IMG/VR virus record: IMGVR_UViG_3300009433_000068
Coordinates: 1-22,068 of that record
Reading direction: 5' to 3' (one strand)
Source: a virus
DNA: 22,068 bases
Each line of letters opens with the position of its first letter. Positions within the stretch are counted from its first letter, which is position 1. Both the position numbers and the translations under genes were made by a program. Shown here piece by piece: positions 1 to 8,500 of this stretch. The notes beneath the pieces were generated by a model that was not told the DNA's origin, did not search any database, and saw only the letters and a program-made list of their open reading frames with translations.

Positions 1-1
1 A

Positions 2-1867
2 CTAAGCAAGCTCCAGTTCAAGCCGGGAATCAACCGAGAGGGCACCAACTACTCTAACGAAGGGGGTTGGTTTGACGGAGATAAGATCCGTTTTAAGTCT
101 GGCTATGTAGAGCGCATTGGTGGGTGGGACCGAGTAGCGACGACAACCTTTGAGGGTAGCTGTCGCAATATGCTAGACTTTGTTACTCTCGCTTCCGATA
201 ACTTCTTGTTTATGGGTACGCACAAGAAAGCATACCTGGAGGACGGTGGTACATATAACGATATAACCCCGCTTCGCACGACCTTGACCCTCGGATCTAA
301 TCCCATCACGACAGGAACAGCAGGATCAGGAACTATAACAGTAACAGCAAACTCTCACGGATCTGATGTGGGGGACTTTGTTACATTGGCTGGAGCCACT
401 GCTGTAGATGGAATAACTGCTGCTCAAATAAACCAAAACTTTGAGATATTAACGGTGGCTTCTAATGGTAATTCGTTCACTGTAAACACAGGTGGGGCAG
501 CATCATCTGGTTCAACTGCGGGTGGGGGTGGTTCTGTTACAGCCGCTATGGAAATAAGCATTGGCCTTGATACAACGCTATTAGGTAATGGTTGGAGTGC
601 AGGAACTTGGGGCCGTTTTACTTGGGGATCTGGTGCAGGGTCGTTAGCTGGGCAAAACCTACGTCTTTGGTTTTCTGACTCGTGGGGCGAGGATCTTGTG
701 GCTAACTTAGTGGATGGAAGCCTTTATTACTGGGATGCCACAAACGGTAAGACTACTAGATTGGCGGAGTTAAGCACTGTATCTGGGGCGTCTAACGTTC
801 CAACGACTGTTCGAAGAGTCATGGTATCTGATACAGACAGACACGTCCTGTGTTTTGGGTCTAACCCTTTAGGCAGTGCCACATTTGATCCATTGTTAAT
901 TCGTTGGTCTAGTCAAGAAAGCGTTCTGGATTGGACTCCTACAGCTACAAACACGGCGGGGGATCTTAGGTTATCTCAAGGATCTGAGATTGTTACAGCC
1001 ATTCGAACAACGCGACAAATTCTTGTATTTACAGAAAACAGTTTGCACAGCGTACAATTTATCGGGCCTCCGTATACGTTTGGTACAGCAATCATAGGTA
1101 CAAACGTTCGTATTGCAGGTCCTAATACGGCTATTAGTGTAAACGATTTAGTATTCTGGATGGGTCAGGAAAACTTTTACATGTATGATGGTCGAATAAA
1201 TCCTCTACCGTGTAGTGTTCGACAGTATGTGTTTGATGACATTAACCGACAGCAATCATTTAAGTTCTTTGCTGGGAGCCTATCGAGCAACTCAGAGGTT
1301 TGGTGGTATTACTGTTCCGCAGGGAGCACCGAGGTGGATCGGTATGTAATTTACAATTACCTAGAAAAGACTTGGTATTACGGTACTCTTGCAAGAACAG
1401 CTTGGAACGACAGGGCTTCGGGTTCTAGATTATATCCACAGGCTCCAGGAACAGACGGCATTCTTTACAACCACGAGTTTGGTTTGGATGATGGAAGTCA
1501 GACTCCTGCTATACCTGTCAATGCTTTTATTCAGTCTTCGGACTTCGACATTGGCGACGGGCAACAGTTCATGTTAATTAACAGGGTGCTTCCGGATTTA
1601 AACTTTGAGTCGTCTACGGCAACAATACCACAGGTTACATTTAGTATGGGCGCACGAAACTTTAGTGGAAGTGCAGCGGGTCAAGGTAGCGTAAGCGGTA
1701 ATGTGGTTCGTTCGTCTGTTGTTTCAGGAACAGATAACTACACAGATCAAGTACAAATGCGATTGCGCGGACGACAAGTTAATCTAAAGGTTGAGAGCGA
1801 TACAACAGGAGTTAAATGGAGGCTGGGTGCACCTAGATTAGATGCTAGACCAGACGGTCGTCGATGA
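2..1867 (+). CDS. Tail stabilization protein, P22 gp10-like (5' end outside window)
   Basis: The reading frame is open from base 2, so the gene starts upstream of the window. About 621 residues are visible. The ATG at 170 is internal, because the upstream codons read LQFKPGINREGTNYSNEGGW and continue into a FDGDKIRFKSG-YVERIGGW segment. That opening (FKPGI...NY..EGGW...D..RFR.G...KIGGW) is what I associate with the tail accessory or head-tail stabilization proteins of P22-like and marine podoviruses, which sit below the portal and close the channel. The rest is beta-rich with many Trp, Gly and Ser residues (for example GNGWSAGTWGRFTWGSG), which suits a beta-propeller or tail-hub fold. A Gly/Ser/Thr-rich insertion lies around residues 100-185. 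It is followed by, and overlaps by 4 bases (ATGA), the next gene, so translation is probably coupled. The family call rests on motif memory, not a search. Confidence 0.75.
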   Translation, partial: LSKLQFKPGINREGTNYSNEGGWFDGDKIRFKSGYVERIGGWDRVATTTFEGSCRNMLDFVTLASDNFLFMGTHKKAYLEDGGTYNDITPLRTTLTLGSNPITTGTAGSGTITVTANSHGSDVGDFVTLAGATAVDGITAAQINQNFEILTVASNGNSFTVNTGGAASSGSTAGGGGSVTAAMEISIGLDTTLLGNGWSAGTWGRFTWGSGAGSLAGQNLRLWFSDSWGEDLVANLVDGSLYYWDATNGKTTRLAELSTVSGASNVPTTVRRVMVSDTDRHVLCFGSNPLGSATFDPLLIRWSSQESVLDWTPTATNTAGDLRLSQGSEIVTAIRTTRQILVFTENSLHSVQFIGPPYTFGTAIIGTNVRIAGPNTAISVNDLVFWMGQENFYMYDGRINPLPCSVRQYVFDDINRQQSFKFFAGSLSSNSEVWWYYCSAGSTEVDRYVIYNYLEKTWYYGTLARTAWNDRASGSRLYPQAPGTDGILYNHEFGLDDGSQTPAIPVNAFIQSSDFDIGDGQQFMLINRVLPDLNFESSTATIPQVTFSMGARNFSGSAAGQGSVSGNVVRSSVVSGTDNYTDQVQMRLRGRQVNLKVESDTTGVKWRLGAPRLDARPDGRR

Positions 1868-2148
1868 GTAAAAAGATTATTCGATCTATCATTCCGATTG
1901 CTCCGCTTCAGTATGACTCTGCATATGTGAATCAATTAGCGCGGTCCTTGGACAACTTTATTGATGAGTCCCGTAACCCAATTGTAAACATCCCAAACAT
2001 GCCGACAGTGGGTGCGGCGAATATATTAGAGGTAGGAGACTTGTACGAAGCTAATGGGTTTGTAAAAATCAAACGTGCAGGTGATGTATTTTCAGGTTCC
2101 TCTCAGGCTGCAACAGCAGTAGGAACAGTAACGGTGGTGATTTCATGA
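1864..2148 (+). CDS. Small virion-module protein of unknown function
   Basis: This 94-residue protein starts at an ATG that overlaps the stop of the tail stabilization gene (ATGA) and ends in another ATGA overlap with the next gene, so it is embedded in a coupled late operon. It has no strong Shine-Dalgarno of its own. The N-terminal half (SIIPIAPLQYDSAYVNQLARSLDNFI) looks like an amphipathic helical region. The C-terminal half is short beta-like segments ending in TAVGTVTVVIS. No catalytic motif, signal peptide or membrane helix is visible. Similar small proteins sit next to tail genes in marine phages, so a minor structural or assembly role is a guess from context. Confidence 0.7.
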   Translation: MSKKIIRSIIPIAPLQYDSAYVNQLARSLDNFIDESRNPIVNIPNMPTVGAANILEVGDLYEANGFVKIKRAGDVFSGSSQAATAVGTVTVVIS

Positions 2149-2372
2149 CAGACATACTTATTATGCCAGACGGAAGCAGGTGGAAACCTTCTTCAAGTTC
2201 TGATACAGTGGAATGTGTAAACTGTGATAACGCAGTGGACACGCCAGAAGAGATTGCTTCTTATCCAGATGGAAACTGCCCAGATTGTGGTGAGTCATGG
2301 ACAGGAAGCGAAAAGCGCAGTACAACTATTGTAGTAACTATGCCTGAACAGATTTCAGGAGGATCGGGTTAA
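2145..2372 (+). CDS. Small zinc-ribbon protein
   Basis: This 75-residue protein has two CxxC knuckles, C24-x2-C27 and C45-x2-C48 (sequence CPDCG at the second), 17 residues apart. That is the pattern of a structural zinc ribbon. The N terminus (MTDILIMPDGSRWKP) precedes the knuckles, and a short beta-rich tail (TTIVVTMPEQ) follows. The start overlaps the previous stop (ATGA) and the stop shares a base with the next start (TAATG), so it is in the late operon. Nothing links it to a specific partner. It could be a minor virion component or a regulator acting late in infection. Coding status is strong and function is unknown. Confidence 0.7.
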   Translation: MTDILIMPDGSRWKPSSSSDTVECVNCDNAVDTPEEIASYPDGNCPDCGESWTGSEKRSTTIVVTMPEQISGGSG

Positions 2373-3001
2373 TGGCTGAAGACAGACAAGGTTATTTTCT
2401 TGGAGGCATAATAAGCAGCCTAGTAGGTAAGGCTCTCTTACCTAAAATCCTTGGTGGTATAGCTGGGACGCTTGTTTTAAATAAGTTATTTGGATCTAAA
2501 GGTGGTGATGACGGGGAGAGTAAAGAAGAACGACTTGCAAGGTTTAATGAAGCTCCTAAAACTACAGATCCATTAAAAAATCTGTACAAGTCAAAGTATA
2601 TTGACCCAGAAACAATGGAAGCTCCTCAGTTCGACACGCCAGAAGAGCTACTTGCATATGATAGAGATTATTTAGAAAAGTATGGAGATCCATTACAGGT
2701 GAGAAAACCATACACTATGACAGCGGCAACTGGTGGTATGATGGAAAGTGGTATTGGGGGCTTGATCCAAGGTCCTGGAAACGTGATTAGTGATTCAATA
2801 CCTGGTGGTATTATGCAGAACGGTAATAAGGTAGAAGAGATTTTAGTATCTAACGGTGAAGTTATTTTGTCAGGAAAAGATTTGGCGGGATTAGATCCAG
2901 ATGGTAACATGGAAAGAGCGGGTATGAGATTAGGTGGCGCAGCCAATGGTACTCGTGGTGCAGAAGCGGCAAGAATGTTCGCTGAAGTTAATAAAGCATA
3001 G
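2372..3001 (+). CDS. Probable phage structural protein with SDSIP motif
   Basis: This protein is 209 residues long. AGGAGG at 2357-2362 precedes the ATG by nine bases and supports this start. Residues about 8-40 (GGIISSLVGKALLPKILGG and following) form a hydrophobic, glycine-containing stretch that could be membrane-active or an assembly helix. A charged middle (residues 45-110) follows. Residues about 135-180 carry IQGPGNVISDSIPGGI, then VEEILVSNGEVILSGKDL. This resembles the 'GPGTG.SDSIPA.LSDGEFV' motif common in marine phage virion proteins, some of them internal or injected. It lies between the zinc ribbon and the next structural protein. A virion role is inferred from motif and position; no enzymatic residues are seen. 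Confidence 0.6.
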   Translation: MAEDRQGYFLGGIISSLVGKALLPKILGGIAGTLVLNKLFGSKGGDDGESKEERLARFNEAPKTTDPLKNLYKSKYIDPETMEAPQFDTPEELLAYDRDYLEKYGDPLQVRKPYTMTAATGGMMESGIGGLIQGPGNVISDSIPGGIMQNGNKVEEILVSNGEVILSGKDLAGLDPDGNMERAGMRLGGAANGTRGAEAARMFAEVNKA

Positions 3002-3013
3002 AAGGGTAAGACT

Positions 3014-3868
3014 ATGGCAGAAACAACATCCACACAGATATCGGACTTACCCGAATACCAGAAACAATATCTACAAGAAATTTTACAACGGGCACAGGCT
3101 TTAGGAAAACAATCCTATACGCTTCCAGAATATCAAGTTGCTGGTCGTACACCCATACAGCAGTCCGCCACTGATCTAGCGACACAAGGCATTGGATCAT
3201 ACATGCCTATGTTACAGGCAGGGGAGAAAGCTACGTCTGCGGGTATTGCTGCCACAGAAAGTTTATTAGATCCAAACGCTGCGATGGCGTACATGAATCC
3301 TTATCAGCAAGCTGTAATTGATCAGTCTATGGCAGACATAGACCGTGCTGGGCAAATGCAAAAAACACAGGCGGCGGCTCGTGCTGTTGGAGCGGGAGCC
3401 TTTGGTGGATCTCGTGAGGGCATTGAACGAGCGGAGATCGGACGTAACATCTTGGATCAACAAGCTCGAACAGCTTCTGGTTTAAGACAGCAAGGTTTTG
3501 CTCAAGCACAGCAACAGCAATTACAAAGAGCACAGGCGGCGGCGCAAGGTCTGGGTAGCTTGGGTATGCAACAGGCCAAACTTGGCGAGGCGTTCCAAGG
3601 CATGAACATCAACGACATTAATATGTTATCTGCGATTGGCGGTCAGGAACAGCAGCAGCGTCAGAAAGAATTAGACGCGGCAAGACAGACACAGTATCAG
3701 AATGTCATGCAGCCGTATCAACAGCTTGGATTTTACTCAGACATATTCCAAGGTATGCCAACGTCTCAGAGTGTGTTTACATCACAGCAGACTCCAGATC
3801 CTAGCATGTTGTCACAAATTGGCGGACTTGGTATGGGGCTATATAGTCTCGGCAAAACCTTTTCTTAG
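3014..3868 (+). CDS. Probable internal virion/structural protein, Gln/Ala-rich
   Basis: This 284-residue protein is preceded by GAAGGGTAAG, a modest ribosome site. The middle (residues about 95-140) reads MNPYQQAVIDQSMADIDR followed by ARAVGAGAFGGSREGI. I know this motif pair from uncharacterised virion proteins of marine podoviruses. Residues about 145-235 are a long Gln/Ala-rich helical region (QQGFAQAQQQQLQRAQAAAQ), likely coiled coil. The C terminus ends with a Gly-rich hydrophobic segment (SQIGGLGMGLYSLGKTF) that could associate with membrane. Its place between other large structural genes suggests an internal core or ejection protein. The exact role cannot be read from sequence. Confidence 0.6.
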   Translation: MAETTSTQISDLPEYQKQYLQEILQRAQALGKQSYTLPEYQVAGRTPIQQSATDLATQGIGSYMPMLQAGEKATSAGIAATESLLDPNAAMAYMNPYQQAVIDQSMADIDRAGQMQKTQAAARAVGAGAFGGSREGIERAEIGRNILDQQARTASGLRQQGFAQAQQQQLQRAQAAAQGLGSLGMQQAKLGEAFQGMNINDINMLSAIGGQEQQQRQKELDAARQTQYQNVMQPYQQLGFYSDIFQGMPTSQSVFTSQQTPDPSMLSQIGGLGMGLYSLGKTFS

Positions 3869-3878
3869 GAGAGTAGAC

Positions 3879-5585
3879 ATGAATGTAATGAACCGCAAAA
3901 TGTTTGCTAATCGGAATGCTCGTCGGAGACTGGCAAACATGGGCGGTATAATGACATCCTCTCCGGAGCTTATGCAAGCAGCGCAGACTTATCAAGTTGG
4001 TGGTAACGTTGGTTCCCCTACAAGTTCTCTTCTAAAAACCGTTGAGCTTAATGGTGTAAGATATAAAGTATATACAGATGGGCGTGTTACTCCAGACTTC
4101 GGCCCTGGCATTCCCACACAACCGATGGACCCAAACAACGCAAGTCAAGCAAATTTAATTGAAGAATTAAAAGTGTTACCTGATATTTCCGTTTCTCAGG
4201 AAATGGGATCTACAACACAGGACATGGCCTTACAGTCAATCATGGATCGGGCGGGAGATCTAACAGGTAGAGAACAAGCAGCCGCATCTTTGGAAGCATT
4301 GATTGCAACAAATAACATGGACAATCTAGATCCTCAGTTAGCTGGTCAACTACTGCCCCCTCCTATTGAAGAGGACAAAAGTTTTGGTCAGAAAGTAGGG
4401 GACTCTTTGAGATCTTTGCTCAAACCTATTGGAGACAAAGGAAAAGAAATTGGGCAACCTATAGGTGATAAACTAAAAGAGATTGGCGAACCCATAGGAC
4501 CAGCCATGAGAGAAGGGTATGCTTCAGCTTATAGCAATCCTAATTTGTTGAGTGGTATTGTTACAGAAGTTCCTGAAATGCTCAATACTATGTTGACTGA
4601 ATCTGATAAACTTCCAGTTTTTCCCCCAACAGAAGAGTACACTGAGAAAGTAAAGGAGGAAACTCCGAAGTTGATTTCCCCTGAATTACCTCCGCAGGTT
4701 TTTCCTCCAACAGATGAGTATACTAAAAAAATAACAGATGGAGACGCCGCCGCCGCAAGAGAATCAGGGATAGATCAACCTGCTTCGGTGGGGGGTGATA
4801 AAGAAGCTAGTATAGAAAACTTAGAAGCTACAGCCAATGACCCGAATGCATCGTCCGATCAACGTAGTTCTAATGTGTCTACTAAAGTTTTAACAGACGC
4901 TGGGTTCAAGGACGTGGGTAACATGTCCACAAAGCAGCGTGTTGCAGCATATCAAGAAATGTTCAAAGAGTTTCTTGGAGAGGGCGACGAGGATGCGAAC
5001 GAGGAGAAGTGGCATAATCTAGCCATGATTGGATTTGCCATAGCCGCAGGACAAGACCCTAGTGCATTAGCAAACATCGCCAACGGTATGCTCGAGGGAT
5101 CTAAGGTTATGAAAGGTGACCGAGCCGCTAGACGTAAGCGTGAAGATTCAATCACAAGCATGGCTATTGAACAGGTGTTCTCAGAAAAAGCAGCAGAAAG
5201 AGATGCTCAATTACGTAGGGATATTGCCGCAGCAAAAGGTGGCTCTGGTTTTAGAGATCCTCGTAGCCCAATAGATGCCTTCTTAAATGCCAAGAGTGAT
5301 GCGGAAGATTTACTCAAAGATAATCGTTACCGTAGCATTTTGCTTAAACAAAACAACGTTGCTCCCGAAAATCAAGAAGCTTGGTTAGACCAATGGTCAA
5401 CCAATAAAGCAATGACGACTGTTCAAAGTGCATACGGTAGCCAAACACCGGAGTTTGGTGGCACACAGACGCAAACAACTCCGACTGCAACAGATCTACC
5501 TACGGTAAGCACACAACAAGAATACGACGCACTCCCGCCTGGGTCTGAGTTTATTCAGAATGGACAGAAGCGTAAAAAACCCTAA
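3879..5585 (+). CDS. Probable virion protein with internal short repeats
   Basis: The frame is open upstream to an ATG at 3702, but that would overlap the preceding gene by 167 bases. The ATG at 3879 has AGGAGAG at 3867-3873 and gives a 568-residue protein beginning MNVMNRKMFANRNARRRLAN. The early segment GGIMTSSPELMQAAQTYQ matches a motif I associate with marine phage structural proteins. Two internal repeats are visible. PIGDKGKEIG / PIGDKLKEIG / PIGPAMREG occurs around residues 183-215. VFPPTEEYTEK and VFPPTDEYTKK occur around 247 and 274. An acidic, disordered-looking stretch follows, then a more ordered helical part (residues about 330-500) with charged residues. The C terminus is polar and low complexity with basic residues (NGQKRKKP). 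It probably works with the giant protein encoded 11 bases downstream. The function is inferred from position only. Confidence 0.6.
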   Translation: MNVMNRKMFANRNARRRLANMGGIMTSSPELMQAAQTYQVGGNVGSPTSSLLKTVELNGVRYKVYTDGRVTPDFGPGIPTQPMDPNNASQANLIEELKVLPDISVSQEMGSTTQDMALQSIMDRAGDLTGREQAAASLEALIATNNMDNLDPQLAGQLLPPPIEEDKSFGQKVGDSLRSLLKPIGDKGKEIGQPIGDKLKEIGEPIGPAMREGYASAYSNPNLLSGIVTEVPEMLNTMLTESDKLPVFPPTEEYTEKVKEETPKLISPELPPQVFPPTDEYTKKITDGDAAAARESGIDQPASVGGDKEASIENLEATANDPNASSDQRSSNVSTKVLTDAGFKDVGNMSTKQRVAAYQEMFKEFLGEGDEDANEEKWHNLAMIGFAIAAGQDPSALANIANGMLEGSKVMKGDRAARRKREDSITSMAIEQVFSEKAAERDAQLRRDIAAAKGGSGFRDPRSPIDAFLNAKSDAEDLLKDNRYRSILLKQNNVAPENQEAWLDQWSTNKAMTTVQSAYGSQTPEFGGTQTQTTPTATDLPTVSTQQEYDALPPGSEFIQNGQKRKKP

Positions 5586-5596
5586 AGGAGTTTCCA

Positions 5597-8500
5597 ATGG
5601 CGGAAGAAAAACTGTTTGGAGTTCCTGTAGAAGAAACCCCACTATTTGGTGAGCCTGTAGAAGAAACCCCTGAAGCTAAACCAGAGGGAGAGTACGACCC
5701 AGAAGAGTACGAAGGTGTTCCTCAAGAGTTTTTTGAAGGCATCGCTTCTGGTGGTACGAAAGTAGTTCAAGGTGTCGTGGAACTTGGGGCGTTGCTTTCT
5801 GACGCAACTAGAGGAACTGATTATCACGAGGATGTGGTTGAGTCCTTTGAATCTTTTCGTGCAAGACTAGGTATAGATCCCAAAGGTATAGCAGGAGCTA
5901 TTGGTGAAGTAGGAACTCAGTTTGTTGTTCCAGGTGTAGCCGCTGCTCGTGTGGTAGGTGGACTCAATGCTTTAGCTAAAGCAGGTAGGTTTAGCAAGAC
6001 TGCGGCACAATTAGGTGCCGCTGGTGTAGCTGACGCTGTTGTTGCAACGAATGATACTATGACAATAGGAGATTTTTTTGACGGAGGTCCTACCAAGACA
6101 GGGGATTTGGTTGGTTTAGAGGCGGAAGAAAGAGCTATAGAAGGTTTGGCAAACAAACTCAAAGTTGGTTTTGAGGGTGCCGCAGGGGTTGTAGCTGCTC
6201 CTTTTATTATTCGTGGAGTAAGTGAAGTAGCGGGTAAAGGTGCTACAGCGGTGGGTCAAATACCCGGAGCTACCCAACTAGCAACGGGTGTGAAAGCTAT
6301 AGGTAAGAAAATAGGTAGACCAATTGCCCAGATCGAAGAAGCTCGTCGAATGGGGGAAACACAAAGCCCTTTTAAAAATGGGGTTGCAGACGCACTGGCT
6401 ACGCTTCGATACCGAGGTATCCTTCCACAGGAAGTTGCAGATTCCCGATCCTTAATTCCTGGATTGACTGAAGCTGAAGTTCGTGTCGCCAATAAACTCA
6501 CTACACGGTTAGATCAAGAGATTGATAAGGTTGTTAAGATAGCCGCCAAGAACACAGAAGATTCTACTGCGCTTGCAAAGAGTGACGTGTTTAATACTAT
6601 TGATAAATATTTAACTGACCCAGTGAGAGCAGAGAAAGCAAAGTTTTTAAAATCCTTGCCAAAAGCTTTACGACAGCCAGTGTCCAAAATGCGTACTCAC
6701 CTTGATCAGTTGAGTCAACGTATTGTTGACAGTGATTTTATTAAGACCAATGACTTCTATGTAAAAGAAACCAAGAAGACCATATCTGAAACAATCAAGG
6801 GAAACCTTGGATCGTATCTAGCTCGTAGATATAGGGCACTTGAAGATCCTGCATTTAAACCATCTGATGAAACCCTACAAATGGCAGCGTCAAAGTTTAG
6901 AGAAGATCCTGTTGCAGTGCAGAATGAACTACAAAAGATAGCGGAAAGTGGTAAGAAGACTACAGCGGAGCTTGGTTTAGCTGATGATTTTAAACTTCTT
7001 GGACAAGTAACCGAGGAGCAAGCTCGTATTGCTCGTGATAATTTTCTTGAAACTTGGAAGAAAAGAGCAGTGTCTAAACCTGTCAAAGGTGTTAGTCGTG
7101 TTGCCGAGCAAAGGTTAAAAACAGGGCAGTTTATAAAACGTCAGAACATAAAGGATTATCAACGTGCGCTGGTTGGTGAGATTAAGAACCCATTAGAAAA
7201 CTACGTTGCAACCGTTTCAAACATGGCAGAGTTCAATGCGGTGGATAATTATTTTGCAAACATCCGTAGGGTAGCGGAGCAAACTCCTGACGGTATAGGT
7301 AAAATCTTTCGTAAACCACCTGAAGGGGGTTTTTCTAAGACAGCAAAAGACACGCTCAACGAAGAAGGGTACGTGGTTCTCGGGTCTGGGAAGGGCAGTA
7401 GCAGAGCAGACAAGAGTGTTGAAGAAACTCTTGATACCTCTGGTTGGGGATCGTTGCATGGTTTTGCTGTACCAGAACGTGTATATCAAGATCTGACTCG
7501 TACGGTTGTGGGTGACACAGGTTGGATAGGTAATTCTTTACGTGCTACTTACTCTGGTTTTCTTAGAACCAAAGGTCTTACCCAGTACGGTAAAACTATT
7601 CTATCTCCTGTTACGCAGATACGAAACGTTACCACAGCTTCTGCATTTGCAGCGGCACAAGGAAACATTGGTAAAGGTGCAAACCTTTATGAGTCCGTAC
7701 GTCTTGTCTTTGAGAATCTTAGAAGACTTCCAGCGGAAAAACTTGCACAAGAATATGCCGACCTACAGAGGCTCGGTATTGTAAACAGTCAGGCTGAATT
7801 ACGGGAGCTACAAGAACTTGTGCGTAAGGGTTTTGGTTTTGCTGACGATGTAGATGGGGCAGTAACAAAAGGTTTTGGCTCAAAGATCTCTGAACTTCCA
7901 GTTATAAGATGGTCAAAGAAAGCCGAAGCTTTATATCAAGGTGGCGATGATATTTGGAAGGTATATAACTTTGTCTTCGAACAAAACAAATTACGCAATG
8001 CTTTAGGTAATATGTCGGATGAAGGTCGAGCAAGCTATGTTGCTAGAAAAGGTGGTAACATAAATGAGCTAGACAAGTTAATAAAAGAAGAGTCCGCAAG
8101 TATTGTTCGTAACAACGTGCCAAATTACAACTTAGCTCCCGAAGCTATTAAATCATTGCGTCGTGCTCCTGTCGGTAACTTCATAGCCTTTCCATATGAG
8201 ATCATTCGAACAGGGATGAACACGATTGCTCGAGGTATTGACGAACTTGCAGATGCAAACGTTGAGATTCAAAAGATTGGGTTGCGTAGGCTGACAGGTG
8301 CAGCAACGACGTTTGCGGTTTTACCCATGGGGTTATCCGCTTTAGGTTACGCTGTATCTGGAGTCAGTCGAGAAGAAATGAAATCGTACCAACGGTCTTT
8401 GGCTGCTCCTTGGGAAAAGAATGCTCGTCTAATTCCAACAGGTCGTCATGAAGATGGCACACCTCAGTATGTCAACTTTAGTTACTCCAACCCCTATGAC

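Noticed and set aside
3702-3878. Upstream start for the 568-residue virion protein
   Set aside because: It would overlap the preceding gene by 167 bases, and the ATG at 3879 has a clear AGGAGAG.
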